A stretch of DNA of 41,388 nt from Polyangiaceae bacterium (GTDB taxonomy: Bacteria > Myxococcota_A > Polyangia > Polyangiales > Polyangiaceae): positions 1 through 41,388 of the forward strand of contig JABSRN010000009.1 in the NCBI GenBank assembly GCA_013214025.1. The letters are read 5' to 3'. A model generated the notes under the pieces. The model was not told the DNA's origin and did no database searches. It saw only the letters and a program-made list of their open reading frames with translations. Both the position numbers and the translations under genes were made by a program. This document shows, one piece after another, positions 18,001 to 24,808 of the stretch. Numbering within the stretch: the stretch's first letter is position 1; the number at the start of each line of letters is the position of its first letter.

Positions 18001-18500
18001 ACCCCGGTTGCGGTCAATCGCAACTCGATTGCGGTACCTGCGGTGGCACGTGCACGGCAGGCGCGTGCTCGCTCGATTGCGCGACCGTGGACAATAATGG
18101 TGGAGGCACCGCCACTCAATACAACGGACACTGCTATCTGCTCAAAGACGACCGCTCCACCTGGGACGCTGGCAAGAGCTGGTGCCGCGACAGAGGAACC
18201 GGTTGGGATATGGCCGTGATTGAAGATGCCGCGGAAAACGCCTACATTCAGTCGATTATATATGACTGGGACCCAGGAATCATCGACGTCGACGGCTGGT
18301 CTTTCGGACACACGGCGCCGGGCGGCGACGCATGGGAAGATGTGAACGGCAATGCCCTCAGCTCTTGGGCGCAGAACATTCTCGGGGGCGACATCCTAGA
18401 AAAGTGCGCCTATATGGATTTCAACAACGGTAGCTGGCAAAAATTCAGCTGTGGTTGCTGCGCTGCCAGCGGCGTTGTCTGCGAGTACACGCCCCCGTGA
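15015..18500 (+). CDS. Giant Cys-repeat lipoprotein with C-type lectin domain
   Basis: A 1161-residue surface lipoprotein. The signal peptide ends at Ile-Ala-Ser-Cys24, followed by an Asp/Ala/Gly linker to about residue 65. Then come 18 Cys-rich repeats of 47-55 residues with the core Asn-x2-Glu-Thr-Asp-x-Asp-Cys-Gly-Gly, then Cys-x2-Cys and Asp-Cys-x-Ser-x-x-Cys. A shorter Cys-rich spacer leads to a C-terminal C-type-lectin-like domain (about 1035-1158): Tyr-Asn-Gly-His-Cys-Tyr, Trp-Asp-Ala-Gly-Lys-Ser-Trp-Cys, a central Trp-Glu-Asp-Val and the closing Cys-Cys/Val-Cys-Glu-Tyr. Repeats with about eight Cys each suggest a rigid disulphide-bonded stalk presenting a possible carbohydrate-binding head. 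The ligand is unknown. Confidence 0.92.
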   Translation: MLAFVTLQQRALALTLVAGIIASCSVSGDGLDGLLGDGTEANTDASTQRADNDAGGGDAEVDGATGSCTDQLKDQSETDTDCGGNCTPCPNGGSCLVNADCAGASCVANLCQASHCADAILNENESDIDCGGSCVPCGTGLACSAAGDCASDVCLALICEAATCEDGKQNQAELGVDCGGPCSACTVTECTVPGDCTSGVCSTEGSCATPTCSDSVRNGFETGTDCGGESQCPRCGVLENCDSGSDCLSAICQLAADGETTVCVSAQCNDEIRNGNETDVDCGGVGCAPCEAFSNCAGADDCDSKICVNTQCRASSCDDGVVNGDETGDGCGGADCQSCPAGESCRFAGDCLSAVCTATYCQPPTCNDYTQNAEETDVDCGGSGACDRCTLAKTCLTPTDCAQDLLCLNDGQRSACAAAGCANNDQDGAETDVDCGGNECPACDQDALCDQNSDCQSAVCADTGSGNRCQAADCGDSVLNQDETGIDCGGTCGANCADGVACIKDQDCSSAICDNSGYCAVARCDDGVQNGAETAIDCGQYPCGLCPPNAPCTDADQCESEVCDVTCQGATCSDGVQNQDETDADCGGSSCGGRCDTTESCATDTDCVTNVCSNETCQSSGCGDGNLNGDETDLDCGGSCGATCETDKLCDSAADCVSNRCVPDGPTTDRCAEPSCFDAVKNQGESDTDCGGSTSCRRCDPAEVCTAPIDCTSLVCTDNLCATPSCTPADGIDNGDETDVDCGGAGCPDCIQGQTCAVGSDCQSDVCSSFICQQAACPDGVANGTETGTDCGGPNSCARCAEGLPCAQGSDCEELVCGNDDLCAAPSCSPGDGQRNGLETGTDCGGAGCPTCANGENCSVAGDCTSGFCNSQDQCSDADCNDGAMNGDETDINCGGPDCNQCENGDNCLIDTDCTSGRCDLNNSNLECQAPSCDDGRQNQGESAVDCGGSNSCDRCLDGGDCNNGTDCLTDRVCDGGSCCNPLTCEGEGWQCGNLDPGCGQSQLDCGTCGGTCTAGACSLDCATVDNNGGGTATQYNGHCYLLKDDRSTWDAGKSWCRDRGTGWDMAVIEDAAENAYIQSIIYDWDPGIIDVDGWSFGHTAPGGDAWEDVNGNALSSWAQNILGGDILEKCAYMDFNNGSWQKFSCGCCAASGVVCEYTPP

Positions 18501-18518
18501 TGCGGCCGCGGTGCCAGA

Positions 18519-18549
18519 ACTGATGGAGCCCCCCCCCGGGCCCATCAGT
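18519..18549. terminator. Hairpin between convergent genes
   Basis: ACTGATGG and CCATCAGT pair perfectly; after one bulged A the stem continues with GCCC/GGGC, giving 12 base pairs around a loop of six C. It lies between the 3' ends of the lectin lipoprotein and the minus-strand lipoprotein, as a bidirectional terminator would. Neither side has a T tract, so this role is inferred from structure and place. Confidence 0.6.
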
Positions 18550-18560
18550 CTCTGCATGCG

Positions 18561-19352
18561 TCAGCCTCCGGAATCGCTCGCGTCCAGAATGCCGCTGTCC
18601 GAACCAGCTTCTGAGTTCGCGTCGCCGCCAGCGTCGCCAGTGCTTCCGTCGGGCTGAGGGCCACCGCTATCGACGCCACACGGGGCATCGCCGGTACCTG
18701 ACACCTGCGCCATCGTCGCGAAAGTCGCGGGAAGCGCGGCCGACAGTTCGTCCTGGGTCGCGCAGGTCACCGGTAAGTTGACGCCGTAACTCGAAGCGAC
18801 GGCATTCACACTTGCCGTATCTCCCCCGCAGACACCCGCTGCTGTGCAGCAACCCGCGAGATCAACGCCCATGCCCGGTCCCATGCCGATACTGACCGCG
18901 CCGTTGCACGAAGAATCCAAAATTACTTCCGACTCGGTAAGTCCACCCATGTCCGCCAGTGCGGCAATGTCTGACTCGGACATGCATTCGGGCATCTCCG
19001 GTAGCTCTGTGTCCGTCTCATCGACCATGCTCTCCAGAGCCAGCTTCAGGCTAGCGCTGTTCCCACCGCACTCGTTCTCTGAAAAGCAACACGCTGGCAA
19101 CGGCCCTGTCGCAGAAGCGAGCAACGCTGGGGGCGCAATGGGCTGGCAGGAGGTGTTGCCGCATCGCAGGCCCGGGCTAGCCGTGCTCCCTCCGGAGCCG
19201 CCTGAGCCCGTTCCGCCTGAGGACAATGTCTCCGCCGCAGCGTCCGAAGTATTTCCGGTGGTCGAGCTCCCCGGCTCCGAACACGCGCTAGTGGCTAGCG
19301 CCCCGCAATAGAAGATGCCCCATGCGGCGATGCCGCGAATCTGAAAATGCAT
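18561..19352 (-). CDS. Lipoprotein of unknown function
   Basis: A 263-residue protein with a signal peptide and probable lipid attachment at Cys24 (Ala-Thr-Ser-Ala-Cys, a weak lipobox), then a Ser/Gly/Thr linker to about residue 60. The core contains two similar halves: each has a Cys-Cys pair (Ala-Cys-Cys-Phe near 88, Gly-Cys-Cys-Thr near 168) followed by Cys-Gly-Gly and a helix, suggesting an internal duplication with conserved disulphides. The C-terminus is an Asp/Gly/Ser-rich tail. GAGGAC eight bases upstream supports the ATG at 19352. The family is not recognised; the protein is presumably displayed on the outer membrane or in the periplasm. Confidence 0.85.
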   Translation of the reverse strand: MHFQIRGIAAWGIFYCGALATSACSEPGSSTTGNTSDAAAETLSSGGTGSGGSGGSTASPGLRCGNTSCQPIAPPALLASATGPLPACCFSENECGGNSASLKLALESMVDETDTELPEMPECMSESDIAALADMGGLTESEVILDSSCNGAVSIGMGPGMGVDLAGCCTAAGVCGGDTASVNAVASSYGVNLPVTCATQDELSAALPATFATMAQVSGTGDAPCGVDSGGPQPDGSTGDAGGDANSEAGSDSGILDASDSGG

Positions 19353-19559
19353 AATCGAGTCCTCAAGCGCCGCGAGTTGCCCGCGACCTTACTCAACGCC
19401 GACCAATAAAAGGCATATATTTCTCTTTCGGCCAATTTGCGGCGTCCGTTTATTCACCATAATCGACACGTTTTCCGTTATCCGCCCCACTTCCGGGTTC
19501 GCGCACAGGGGCTCGCTTGTCCGTCCTAGATGCACACGACGTCCGGATGGCGAGGTCTA

Positions 19560-19714
19560 AACGCCCGCCTGGACACCCCTGGGGGGACAACGAGTGTGGG
19601 GGGGCAGAATTCGAGCGCCGGCGCCAACAGTGGAGGCATCACGGGTGCCCCGACGGCGGCACAACGGGTGGAGCCGGAACCACGGGTGGCAGCGTCGGGG
19701 GTTCGGCTGGTTGA
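19560..19714 (+). pseudogene. Possible lipoprotein-linker remnant
   Basis: One frame gives a Gly/Ser/Asn-rich stretch, and after a shift of frame near 19650 a Gly-Gly-Thr-Thr-Gly-Gly series follows and ends at a TGA (19712-19714). This resembles the spacers of the lipoproteins in this region, broken by a frameshift. The opposite strand is also open and reads as Pro-rich, so the call is weak. The rest of 19353-19861 shows no other gene. Confidence 0.3.
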
Positions 19715-19861
19715 GGCGGCTCAGCGCGCGCCTCTGCCATGAAACGTTCGACGGTTTGTTCGGCTCCCATCAACACAGGCAGGATGCACTTGCTCGCCAC
19801 CTCCCGCAGGTCGTAGCAGCCTGAGAAAACTGTCCGCGGAACCGGGGCTGGTCTCAGACGA

Positions 19862-20055
19862 TCATCGCAACACCGGCTCGTACTTTTCAGATGGTGTCAT
19901 CCAATCGAGAGTCTGTCGAGGTCTGGAGTTTCGCTCTCGGGCTATCGTATTCAGTTGCGCCTGACTGTAGGCACTTAGGTCTTCTGACCGTGGCAGGTAC
20001 TGGCGGAGTAGACCGTTGGTATTTTCGTTGCACCCGCGCTGCCATAGTGCTTGCA
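19862..20055 (-). pseudogene. IS30-family transposase C-terminal remnant
   Basis: About 64 codons match the end of an IS30-type transposase: Trp-Gln-Arg-Gly-x-Asn-Glu-Asn-Thr-Asn-Gly-Leu-Leu-Arg-Gln-Tyr, which carries the final Glu of the DDE triad, then Asp-Leu-Ser, Leu-Asn-Thr-Ile-Ala-Arg-Glu and Asn-x-Arg-Pro-Arg-x-Thr-Leu-Asp-Trp-x-Thr-Pro. The rest of the transposase is absent: the homology stops about ten bases before the divergent glycosyltransferase start at 20067. The sequence just past the stop (GTGTTGCGATGA region) resembles IS30-type termini, but no matching inverted repeat was found. The element is dead. Confidence 0.8.
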
Positions 20056-20066
20056 CAAGTATAACG

Positions 20067-20873
20067 ATGCTCGATCTTGGCAAGAAAAACGTCCTGGGCG
20101 TTCGAATCAATGCGGTGGACTACGCCGCTGCGGTCCAAAAAATTATCGCGCACGCTAAGTCTGGCTCCAGCTTCGGGGTGAGCGCGCTCGCCGTGCACGG
20201 CGTGATGACCGGAGTGCTCGATGCAACTCACCGGCACCGTCTCAACGGGCTCGAATTGATCGTCCCCGACGGACAACCAGTGCGGTGGGCGCTGAATTTG
20301 CTGCACGAGACCCAACTCACCGACAGAGTGTATGGGCCAACACTGATGCTCAAGACGTGTGAAGCCGCCGCCGCTGCCAAGATCCCCATTTATCTCTTCG
20401 GCAGCACCGCCAGCATTCTGGAGGATCTCGAACGCAACCTGACCGATCAGTTTCCCCAGCTAATAATCGCGGGGAAACAAGCTTCGAGGTTTCGAACTCT
20501 GAGCGCCGAAGAAAAAGCACAGGTCGTATCTGAGATCAAAAGCAGCGGTGCCGGCATCACCTTTGTCGGTTTGGGCTGCCCTCGACAAGAGGTCTGGGCC
20601 TATGAATTCAAAGACGACCTGAACATGCCGGTACTGGCTGTGGGCGCCGCCTTTGCATTCCACGCTGGCCAGTTAGCTCAAGCCCCATCCGCCATGCAAC
20701 GCGCCGGGCTCGAATGGCTGTATCGGCTAGGCCGAGAGCCGAATCGCTTGTGGCGTCGCTACGCTCTGCTCAACCCTCAGTACGTCTATCTACTGACACT
20801 CCAATGGGCCGGAATGCGCAAGTTCGATCCTACCAACACCACCGCACCGAGTGACGAAACCCGCTACGGCTGA
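20067..20873 (+). CDS. WecG/TagA/CpsF family glycosyltransferase (GT26)
   Basis: A 268-residue GT26 enzyme, about the usual family length. Family landmarks in order are Val-Leu-Gly-Val-Arg-Ile-Asn-Ala-Val near the start, the central Ile-Val-Pro-Asp-Gly-x-Pro-Val with its catalytic Asp, Arg-Val-Tyr-Gly-Pro, Ile-Tyr-Leu-Phe-Gly-Ser, Phe-Val-Gly-Leu-Gly-Cys-Pro-Arg-Gln-Glu, Ala-Val-Gly-Ala-Ala-Phe and the C-terminal Arg-Ala-Gly-Leu-Glu-Trp-Leu-Tyr-Arg-Leu, a peripheral membrane segment. These enzymes transfer a HexNAc-type sugar to an undecaprenyl-linked acceptor in surface polymer synthesis. ATG 20067 starts where homology starts; no clear ribosome site precedes it, and the IS30 remnant abuts the upstream side. 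Confidence 0.92.
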   Translation: MLDLGKKNVLGVRINAVDYAAAVQKIIAHAKSGSSFGVSALAVHGVMTGVLDATHRHRLNGLELIVPDGQPVRWALNLLHETQLTDRVYGPTLMLKTCEAAAAAKIPIYLFGSTASILEDLERNLTDQFPQLIIAGKQASRFRTLSAEEKAQVVSEIKSSGAGITFVGLGCPRQEVWAYEFKDDLNMPVLAVGAAFAFHAGQLAQAPSAMQRAGLEWLYRLGREPNRLWRRYALLNPQYVYLLTLQWAGMRKFDPTNTTAPSDETRYG

Positions 20874-20957
20874 GCCACGCCGCAGTCCCGACATCACGGC
20901 GCAACTGGCCGCTCGCCGGCGCGCGCAACGGAACAGTTCTCAGCGCGAAGATCCAGC

Positions 20958-21590
20958 CTAGGGGCTCGGCACGTCCGGAGTCCGTTGCTCGGGAGCTGCA
21001 CCGGGGACCTCAGCCGGCGCCGTTGTGTTCTCGGTCCCAGCTTCACGGGACCCAGCCGTCTCTTCCCCAGGGACGCGAGCACCAACGGGCGCAGCACTGA
21101 CAGGCGCAGCATTCCCATAAGGCGCACCCTGGGGCGGAGCCGGCACCGGCACATCAACGTCCATCGACGACGTTGTACAATCGTAGCCGAACATGCCCTG
21201 AACGTAAGGCTGGACGCGACCCTGGGCAAACACGATCCGGACGTTGGGATAAGCGCCCACCGTGGTAGTCGTCGTGGAGACATCGAGAACCTCTCCGCTA
21301 ACTCTCTCGTACCTGATGGAGGCGCCGAGCATGACGTGAGAGGCAACGCGATAACTGGCCCCCAGTCCCAAGGACGGACTGAAGAGACCGGAACTGGAAG
21401 TCTCCGTCAGCACCGGCTTCACCTCCTCGGCTAAGCCCTCGACGGGCATACTAGACTGCACATAGGAGAACATGACCCCCTCCACTCCCAAACGAAGCTT
21501 TCCGTCGGGATCGCCAGCCGCCGCTGAGGTCGTCGCCACTGTGGGCAACAGGGCCCCGGTTGCGAGCCAATGTTTTGGACGCCGGTACAA
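20958..21590 (-). CDS. Probable outer-membrane beta-barrel protein with Pro/Ala tail
   Basis: A 210-residue exported protein. The signal peptide (Arg3-Arg4, hydrophobic 9-24) ends near Ala-Ala-Ala-Gly-Asp. The mature part alternates polar and hydrophobic residues in strands (Leu-Gly-Leu-Gly-Ala-Ser-Tyr-Arg-Val, Met-Leu-Gly-Ala-Ser-Ile-Arg-Tyr, Val-Gln-Pro-Tyr-Val-Gln-Gly-Met-Phe-Gly-Tyr), as in small OmpX/OmpA-type barrels. After about residue 145 it changes to a Pro/Ala/Glu tail instead of further strands, so only about half a barrel is present; a frameshift or a periplasmic tail could explain this. The start is a TTG without a strong ribosome site, so it is uncertain. Confidence 0.7.
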   Translation of the reverse strand: MYRRPKHWLATGALLPTVATTSAAAGDPDGKLRLGVEGVMFSYVQSSMPVEGLAEEVKPVLTETSSSGLFSPSLGLGASYRVASHVMLGASIRYERVSGEVLDVSTTTTTVGAYPNVRIVFAQGRVQPYVQGMFGYDCTTSSMDVDVPVPAPPQGAPYGNAAPVSAAPVGARVPGEETAGSREAGTENTTAPAEVPGAAPEQRTPDVPSP

Positions 21591-21736
21591 ACAAGAAGTT
21601 CGTGCAATCGCTTGTAACCCCTTGCGAGGCGCTGCAGGCCAAATTTCGCAAAACCGAGAGCCGGGCTCAGGATATTTTCAACGCACCTCACCAGAGGACG
21701 CTGCGAAGAGCCACGTTGTAGGATGCATTCTCGTGT

Positions 21737-22522
21737 CTACTCAGCGCCCTCGCAGTCGAGTTCGACGTCGAATGGCTTGCCGCTCCAACCGTCTACACGG
21801 GCGAGGGCACTGCCATCAAAGATGATGGTGAGGCTATGATCGCGCCGACCATGACGGGTGGCGTGGATAGTGCCGGCCGACGGACAGGTACCGGGACAAA
21901 CCGCGAGTCCGCTCACCGTGGATTCAAAGCTGTGCTCGTCGACGGTGCCCTCGGCATCGCCGTCCAGCGTACGGCAGCCCGTCGCGCGATCGACAACGAC
22001 GCTCACGTTCGCGGTGCGATGCACGGAGCGCCCTCCCACACTAGTTCCGGTAAATTCGCGGGTCCATTCGGCGAGGCGCTGGTCGCCGTTGAGCTCGACG
22101 ACGCCTTGGGCGTTGAAATCAAGCGAGCTACCGTTGGCGATGAGGTCGCCGCTGTCGTCGATATCTACGACGAGTTGGCACTCAGCGTTGACCTCGAAAC
22201 TAGCGTCGACCCCACCTGAAAGAACCGCACGCTTGAACAGACCGGCGCACTCGTTCAACTCCGCGTGCACGGTGGCGTCAGTGGCTGTCTTGACGATGCA
22301 AGAGGCAGGACTCAAATGCCGGGACTCGTGAGACGCAACATGGGCCGCCGCGCGTACGCCATCCAACTCGCAATCCACCGTATCCACCGCATCTCGCGCC
22401 AAGGCGCCGGGGCTGTCTGTTTGTAGGGCCGATGTCACGACCGCCGCAGCGAAGGCCTCCTCGCCGGGAGGCGTACAGGCAAAGGACAACAAAGCGACGG
22501 GAATGAGAAAACGATAGAGCAT
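21737..22522 (-). CDS. Lipoprotein of unknown function
   Basis: A 261-residue protein with a short signal peptide and likely lipid attachment at Cys16 (Leu-Leu-Ser-Phe-Ala-Cys). The mature part contains several Cys (Val-Asp-Cys-Glu-Leu, Ala-Ser-Cys, Asn-Glu-Cys, Ala-Glu-Cys, Gly-Cys-Arg, Val-Cys-Pro-Gly-Thr-Cys) and alternating beta-type strands, for example around Val-Val-Asp-Ile-Asp-Asp-Ser-Gly-Asp and Asp-His-Ser-Leu-Thr-Ile-Ile-Phe-Asp-Gly, so a disulphide-bonded beta-rich fold is likely. No family is recognised. It is followed 146 bp downstream on the same strand by the outer-membrane-like protein and may share its transcript. Confidence 0.85.
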   Translation of the reverse strand: MLYRFLIPVALLSFACTPPGEEAFAAAVVTSALQTDSPGALARDAVDTVDCELDGVRAAAHVASHESRHLSPASCIVKTATDATVHAELNECAGLFKRAVLSGGVDASFEVNAECQLVVDIDDSGDLIANGSSLDFNAQGVVELNGDQRLAEWTREFTGTSVGGRSVHRTANVSVVVDRATGCRTLDGDAEGTVDEHSFESTVSGLAVCPGTCPSAGTIHATRHGRRDHSLTIIFDGSALARVDGWSGKPFDVELDCEGAE

Positions 22523-22531
22523 GCCAATATA

Positions 22532-22541
22532 CAGTGCACTG
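22532..22541. promoter_or_regulatory. 10-bp palindrome upstream of a lipoprotein gene
   Basis: CAGTGCACTG is a perfect palindrome ten bases before the ATG at 22522, between the start and a possible minus-strand promoter (TTGGCG, then TACACT after 15 bp). A repressor binding here would block transcription or initiation; this is inferred from symmetry and position only. Confidence 0.3.
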
Positions 22542-22782
22542 AGTGTACCATAGCGTTTTCACCGCCAAATTGCCCCACACCACACCGGGTGTGAACGCGA
22601 GTTAACGCCAACTGTGACGCTTGCTTGCGGCCTCCGTCGGGACATCGCGCCATCGCATCAGCCCGATGCGAGCCTCGCCTCTGACAGGGAGAAACCTCCG
22701 GGGCCCGACAACTCTCATTCGTTGGCCAGTTTTCTCGCGCCGTCCCCTGGTCACGGTGGAGTTCGTCAGCTAGTTCATTGAC

Positions 22783-23187
22783 ATGAAAAGACGATCCCGC
22801 ATCAGCCGACTCAAAGGCCCCTTCATCGTCAGCGTGAGCGTAGCTGTCGCTGGCTGCACGACCGAGTCCAACGAGTCCAACGAGTCCAACGAGTCCAACG
22901 GCCCCCCGTTATTGTCCATTAGCCACGAGTCCTGCCCAACTAGCGTGCCCACGTCGGGCGGCCCCTGCCACCTCACAGAGTGCGACTACTGTTGGTACTC
23001 GACGGTTCCTGAACAGGATATCACAGAAGCGACGTGCGGAGACGAGACCTGGCGGGTCTTCGAGTTTACGGACGGAATGTACAATCCTCCCCAACCCGAT
23101 GCAGGGCTTTGCGTTCCTGCCACCGACGCCGGTCAACAAGATGCTGACGTGCCCGACGTGGTCATCACAGACACGGGCGCCGACTGA
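22783..23187 (+). CDS. Small lipoprotein with tandem Glu-Ser-Asn repeat
   Basis: A 134-residue lipoprotein. The n-region is strongly basic (Lys-Arg-Arg-Ser-Arg, Arg-Leu-Lys), and the signal ends in Val-Ala-Gly-Cys25. The first mature residues are four Glu-Ser-Asn units encoded by an exact 9-bp tandem repeat. The body has six further Cys (Ser-Cys, Pro-Cys, Glu-Cys-Asp-Tyr-Cys, Thr-Cys, Leu-Cys), suggesting three disulphides in a small domain, followed by an Asp/Gln-rich tail. The ribosome site is poor. It is divergent from the lipoprotein at 21737-22522 and convergent with the isomerase-like gene. The function is unknown. Confidence 0.8.
   Translation: MKRRSRISRLKGPFIVSVSVAVAGCTTESNESNESNESNGPPLLSISHESCPTSVPTSGGPCHLTECDYCWYSTVPEQDITEATCGDETWRVFEFTDGMYNPPQPDAGLCVPATDAGQQDADVPDVVITDTGAD
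22864..22899 (+). repeat. 9-bp coding tandem repeat, four exact copies
   Basis: GAGTCCAAC is repeated four times without change, directly after the lipid-attachment Cys codon region of the small lipoprotein. The unit is a multiple of three, so copy-number change would lengthen or shorten the spacer without shifting the frame. Confidence 0.9.
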
Positions 23188-23190
23188 TCC

Positions 23191-23210
23191 GCGGAGGGTC
23201 AACGCTCCGC
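23191..23210. terminator. Possible hairpin between convergent genes
   Basis: GCGGAG (23191-23196) and CTCCGC (23205-23210) can form a 6-bp stem just after the stop of the small lipoprotein gene and before the 3' end of the minus-strand isomerase-like gene. There is no T tract, so terminator function is uncertain. Confidence 0.4.
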
Positions 23211-23258
23211 CGACGACTCCGCCTTCAGCTCGTCCAGCCCCACTCGCTGCCGAGATGA

Positions 23259-24719
23259 CTAATCTTGGGCACGGAGTGTTTGTAGCCACTTCGGCGACGC
23301 CGTTTTTCGCTGGACCGGCGGAATCATAATTTGCCACCCGAGTGTACTCGCCGCGCCGATGGCACGAGCGAGCTGGTGGTGCATCGTGTTCCAGCCCGAC
23401 GGCCCCTCCAGCCGAAGTTTCTCTGCCGTTCCCTGCACCGCTGCCACCGCGTCCACAAAGGGCAACAGCCGACGAGTACAGGCGATAGCCTGCGGAGGAT
23501 TCAACAGAAACTCTCCGCCAAAGTGCCACTCCCCGAAGTTCAGCGCGAACCGCACCCGGGGCTCGTACTCCGTCAAACACTGCGCACGAACGGGATCGTG
23601 GGCAACGGTTCCGCGAGATGTCTCGAGCAAGACCCGAACGCCGCAAGCGTCAGCCTTGTCCAGAAGGGCTTCCAACAAAGGCCGGACCTTTGCTTCGTCG
23701 TCGGCGACACTACCCAGCTTCACGAGCCACGCGTCACCACTAGCGGCGCCTTCCAAGAATCCGGAAAGGTCGTCCACCCTTGCAATCCGCGCCCTGCCCT
23801 TCAGCTCTGGGCAGCGCGACGAAGTTCGGTACTCCTCGAGAGACACATCGTTCAAATCAGCGGAAGGCTCGTAGCTCAACGCCTCCCATTTGTTGTCAAT
23901 ACGTCGTCCACACAGATCTCGCGCTAACAATTGCAGGCTGCTGGCGTCTGCAAAACGATCGCTAGCCTCAGCGACAGAGGAGTCACTGGCGGCAAACGGA
24001 GCGTAACCAGCCAAAGGCGACAATAGCTCGGGTGCGAAGATGAACGGGCGAGCGGAATTGGCTGCGTTTCGCAAACAGCGCCGCCACAGCTCCTCGAACA
24101 AGGGTTTCACTGCCACAGCATCCGCCAAACTCAACTGAACCCGACTGGCGTCACTCATGCGCCCGTGCAGCGATGCCGTGCGCGAACACACGAGACCCAA
24201 CACCTCCGAGAGCTCAGCGATACCGCCCGGCATCGGCGAGTAAGCGCTCACCCAATGACTGAAGTCGCCATTCAAGCGAAGTTCGGGAAAACGCTCAAGC
24301 AAACGCGCGGTCCGGAATGGATCCTGGGTTACCGATCCCCGATGGGTTTCCAGGTTCATCGGAAATTCGGCAGCTGCTTCCGCCTCCAAGAAGGTTTCGA
24401 CGATACGGGCGGCGTCATCATCGCTCTCGAAGCCGTCACCGGTAATCACGGTCGCCAGCAAATGGCCGCGGTCTTTCGACCGGTACGCGAAGTCGCGCAG
24501 ATCGTTTTCGGGGATTACCCCAGCGATGCTAGTCTCGAACTGCTCACACACAGTTCGGGATGCCCCACCGGGAGCCGCTTCTTGCACGCCGTCGTAACCG
24601 GCTTCGAGAACTTGTTGTGCCTGAGCCGGACTCAAGCCACCCACGGCTGTTAGTGACGGGCCAGCGGATGTAGAGGGCAACCCGACTAGAGTCCCTAGAT
24701 TGAGGTGAATTCGTAGCAC
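23259..24719 (-). CDS. Sugar phosphate isomerase/epimerase-like protein, duplicated motif
   Basis: A 486-residue cytosolic protein of the AP-endonuclease-2/xylose-isomerase-like TIM barrel type. The first part (about 1-255) reads like a complete small barrel: Gly-Gly-Leu at the start, Gly-Tyr-Asp-Gly-Val-Gln, Asn-Leu-Glu-Thr-His-Arg-Gly-Ser near 122, and Leu-Asn-Gly-Asp-Phe-Ser-His-Trp near 150, with metal-ligand-type Glu, Asp and His. The second part (about 320-486) repeats the key segments (Leu-Leu-Glu-Thr-Ser-Arg-Gly-Thr, Asp-Pro-Val-Arg, Leu-Asn-Phe-Gly-Glu-Trp-His) with His replaced in places. This suggests a duplicated barrel with one degenerate half. The GTG start has AGGGTGA upstream. 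The substrate is unknown. Confidence 0.75.
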   Translation of the reverse strand: MLRIHLNLGTLVGLPSTSAGPSLTAVGGLSPAQAQQVLEAGYDGVQEAAPGGASRTVCEQFETSIAGVIPENDLRDFAYRSKDRGHLLATVITGDGFESDDDAARIVETFLEAEAAAEFPMNLETHRGSVTQDPFRTARLLERFPELRLNGDFSHWVSAYSPMPGGIAELSEVLGLVCSRTASLHGRMSDASRVQLSLADAVAVKPLFEELWRRCLRNAANSARPFIFAPELLSPLAGYAPFAASDSSVAEASDRFADASSLQLLARDLCGRRIDNKWEALSYEPSADLNDVSLEEYRTSSRCPELKGRARIARVDDLSGFLEGAASGDAWLVKLGSVADDEAKVRPLLEALLDKADACGVRVLLETSRGTVAHDPVRAQCLTEYEPRVRFALNFGEWHFGGEFLLNPPQAIACTRRLLPFVDAVAAVQGTAEKLRLEGPSGWNTMHHQLARAIGAASTLGWQIMIPPVQRKTASPKWLQTLRAQD

Positions 24720-24808
24720 GGGCTCACCCTAGTGCCGGCTGGGATTGTTGTGGAGAAGAAACGCCAGCTAGTGGCGCGAAGACAGAGCGAAGCTGCTAAA
24801 CCCGCGAC

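Noticed and set aside
15222-18070. Direct repeats that might be a CRISPR array or minisatellite
   Set aside because: The repeats are at the protein level (about 50-residue Cys modules); the DNA copies are diverged and fully within one reading frame, without spacers of constant length.
19681-19830. Minus-strand Pro-rich frame with a helical upstream part
   Set aside because: The Pro-rich end is the complement of a Gly-rich linker; the helical part has no family match by eye and no start, so it was not listed as a gene.
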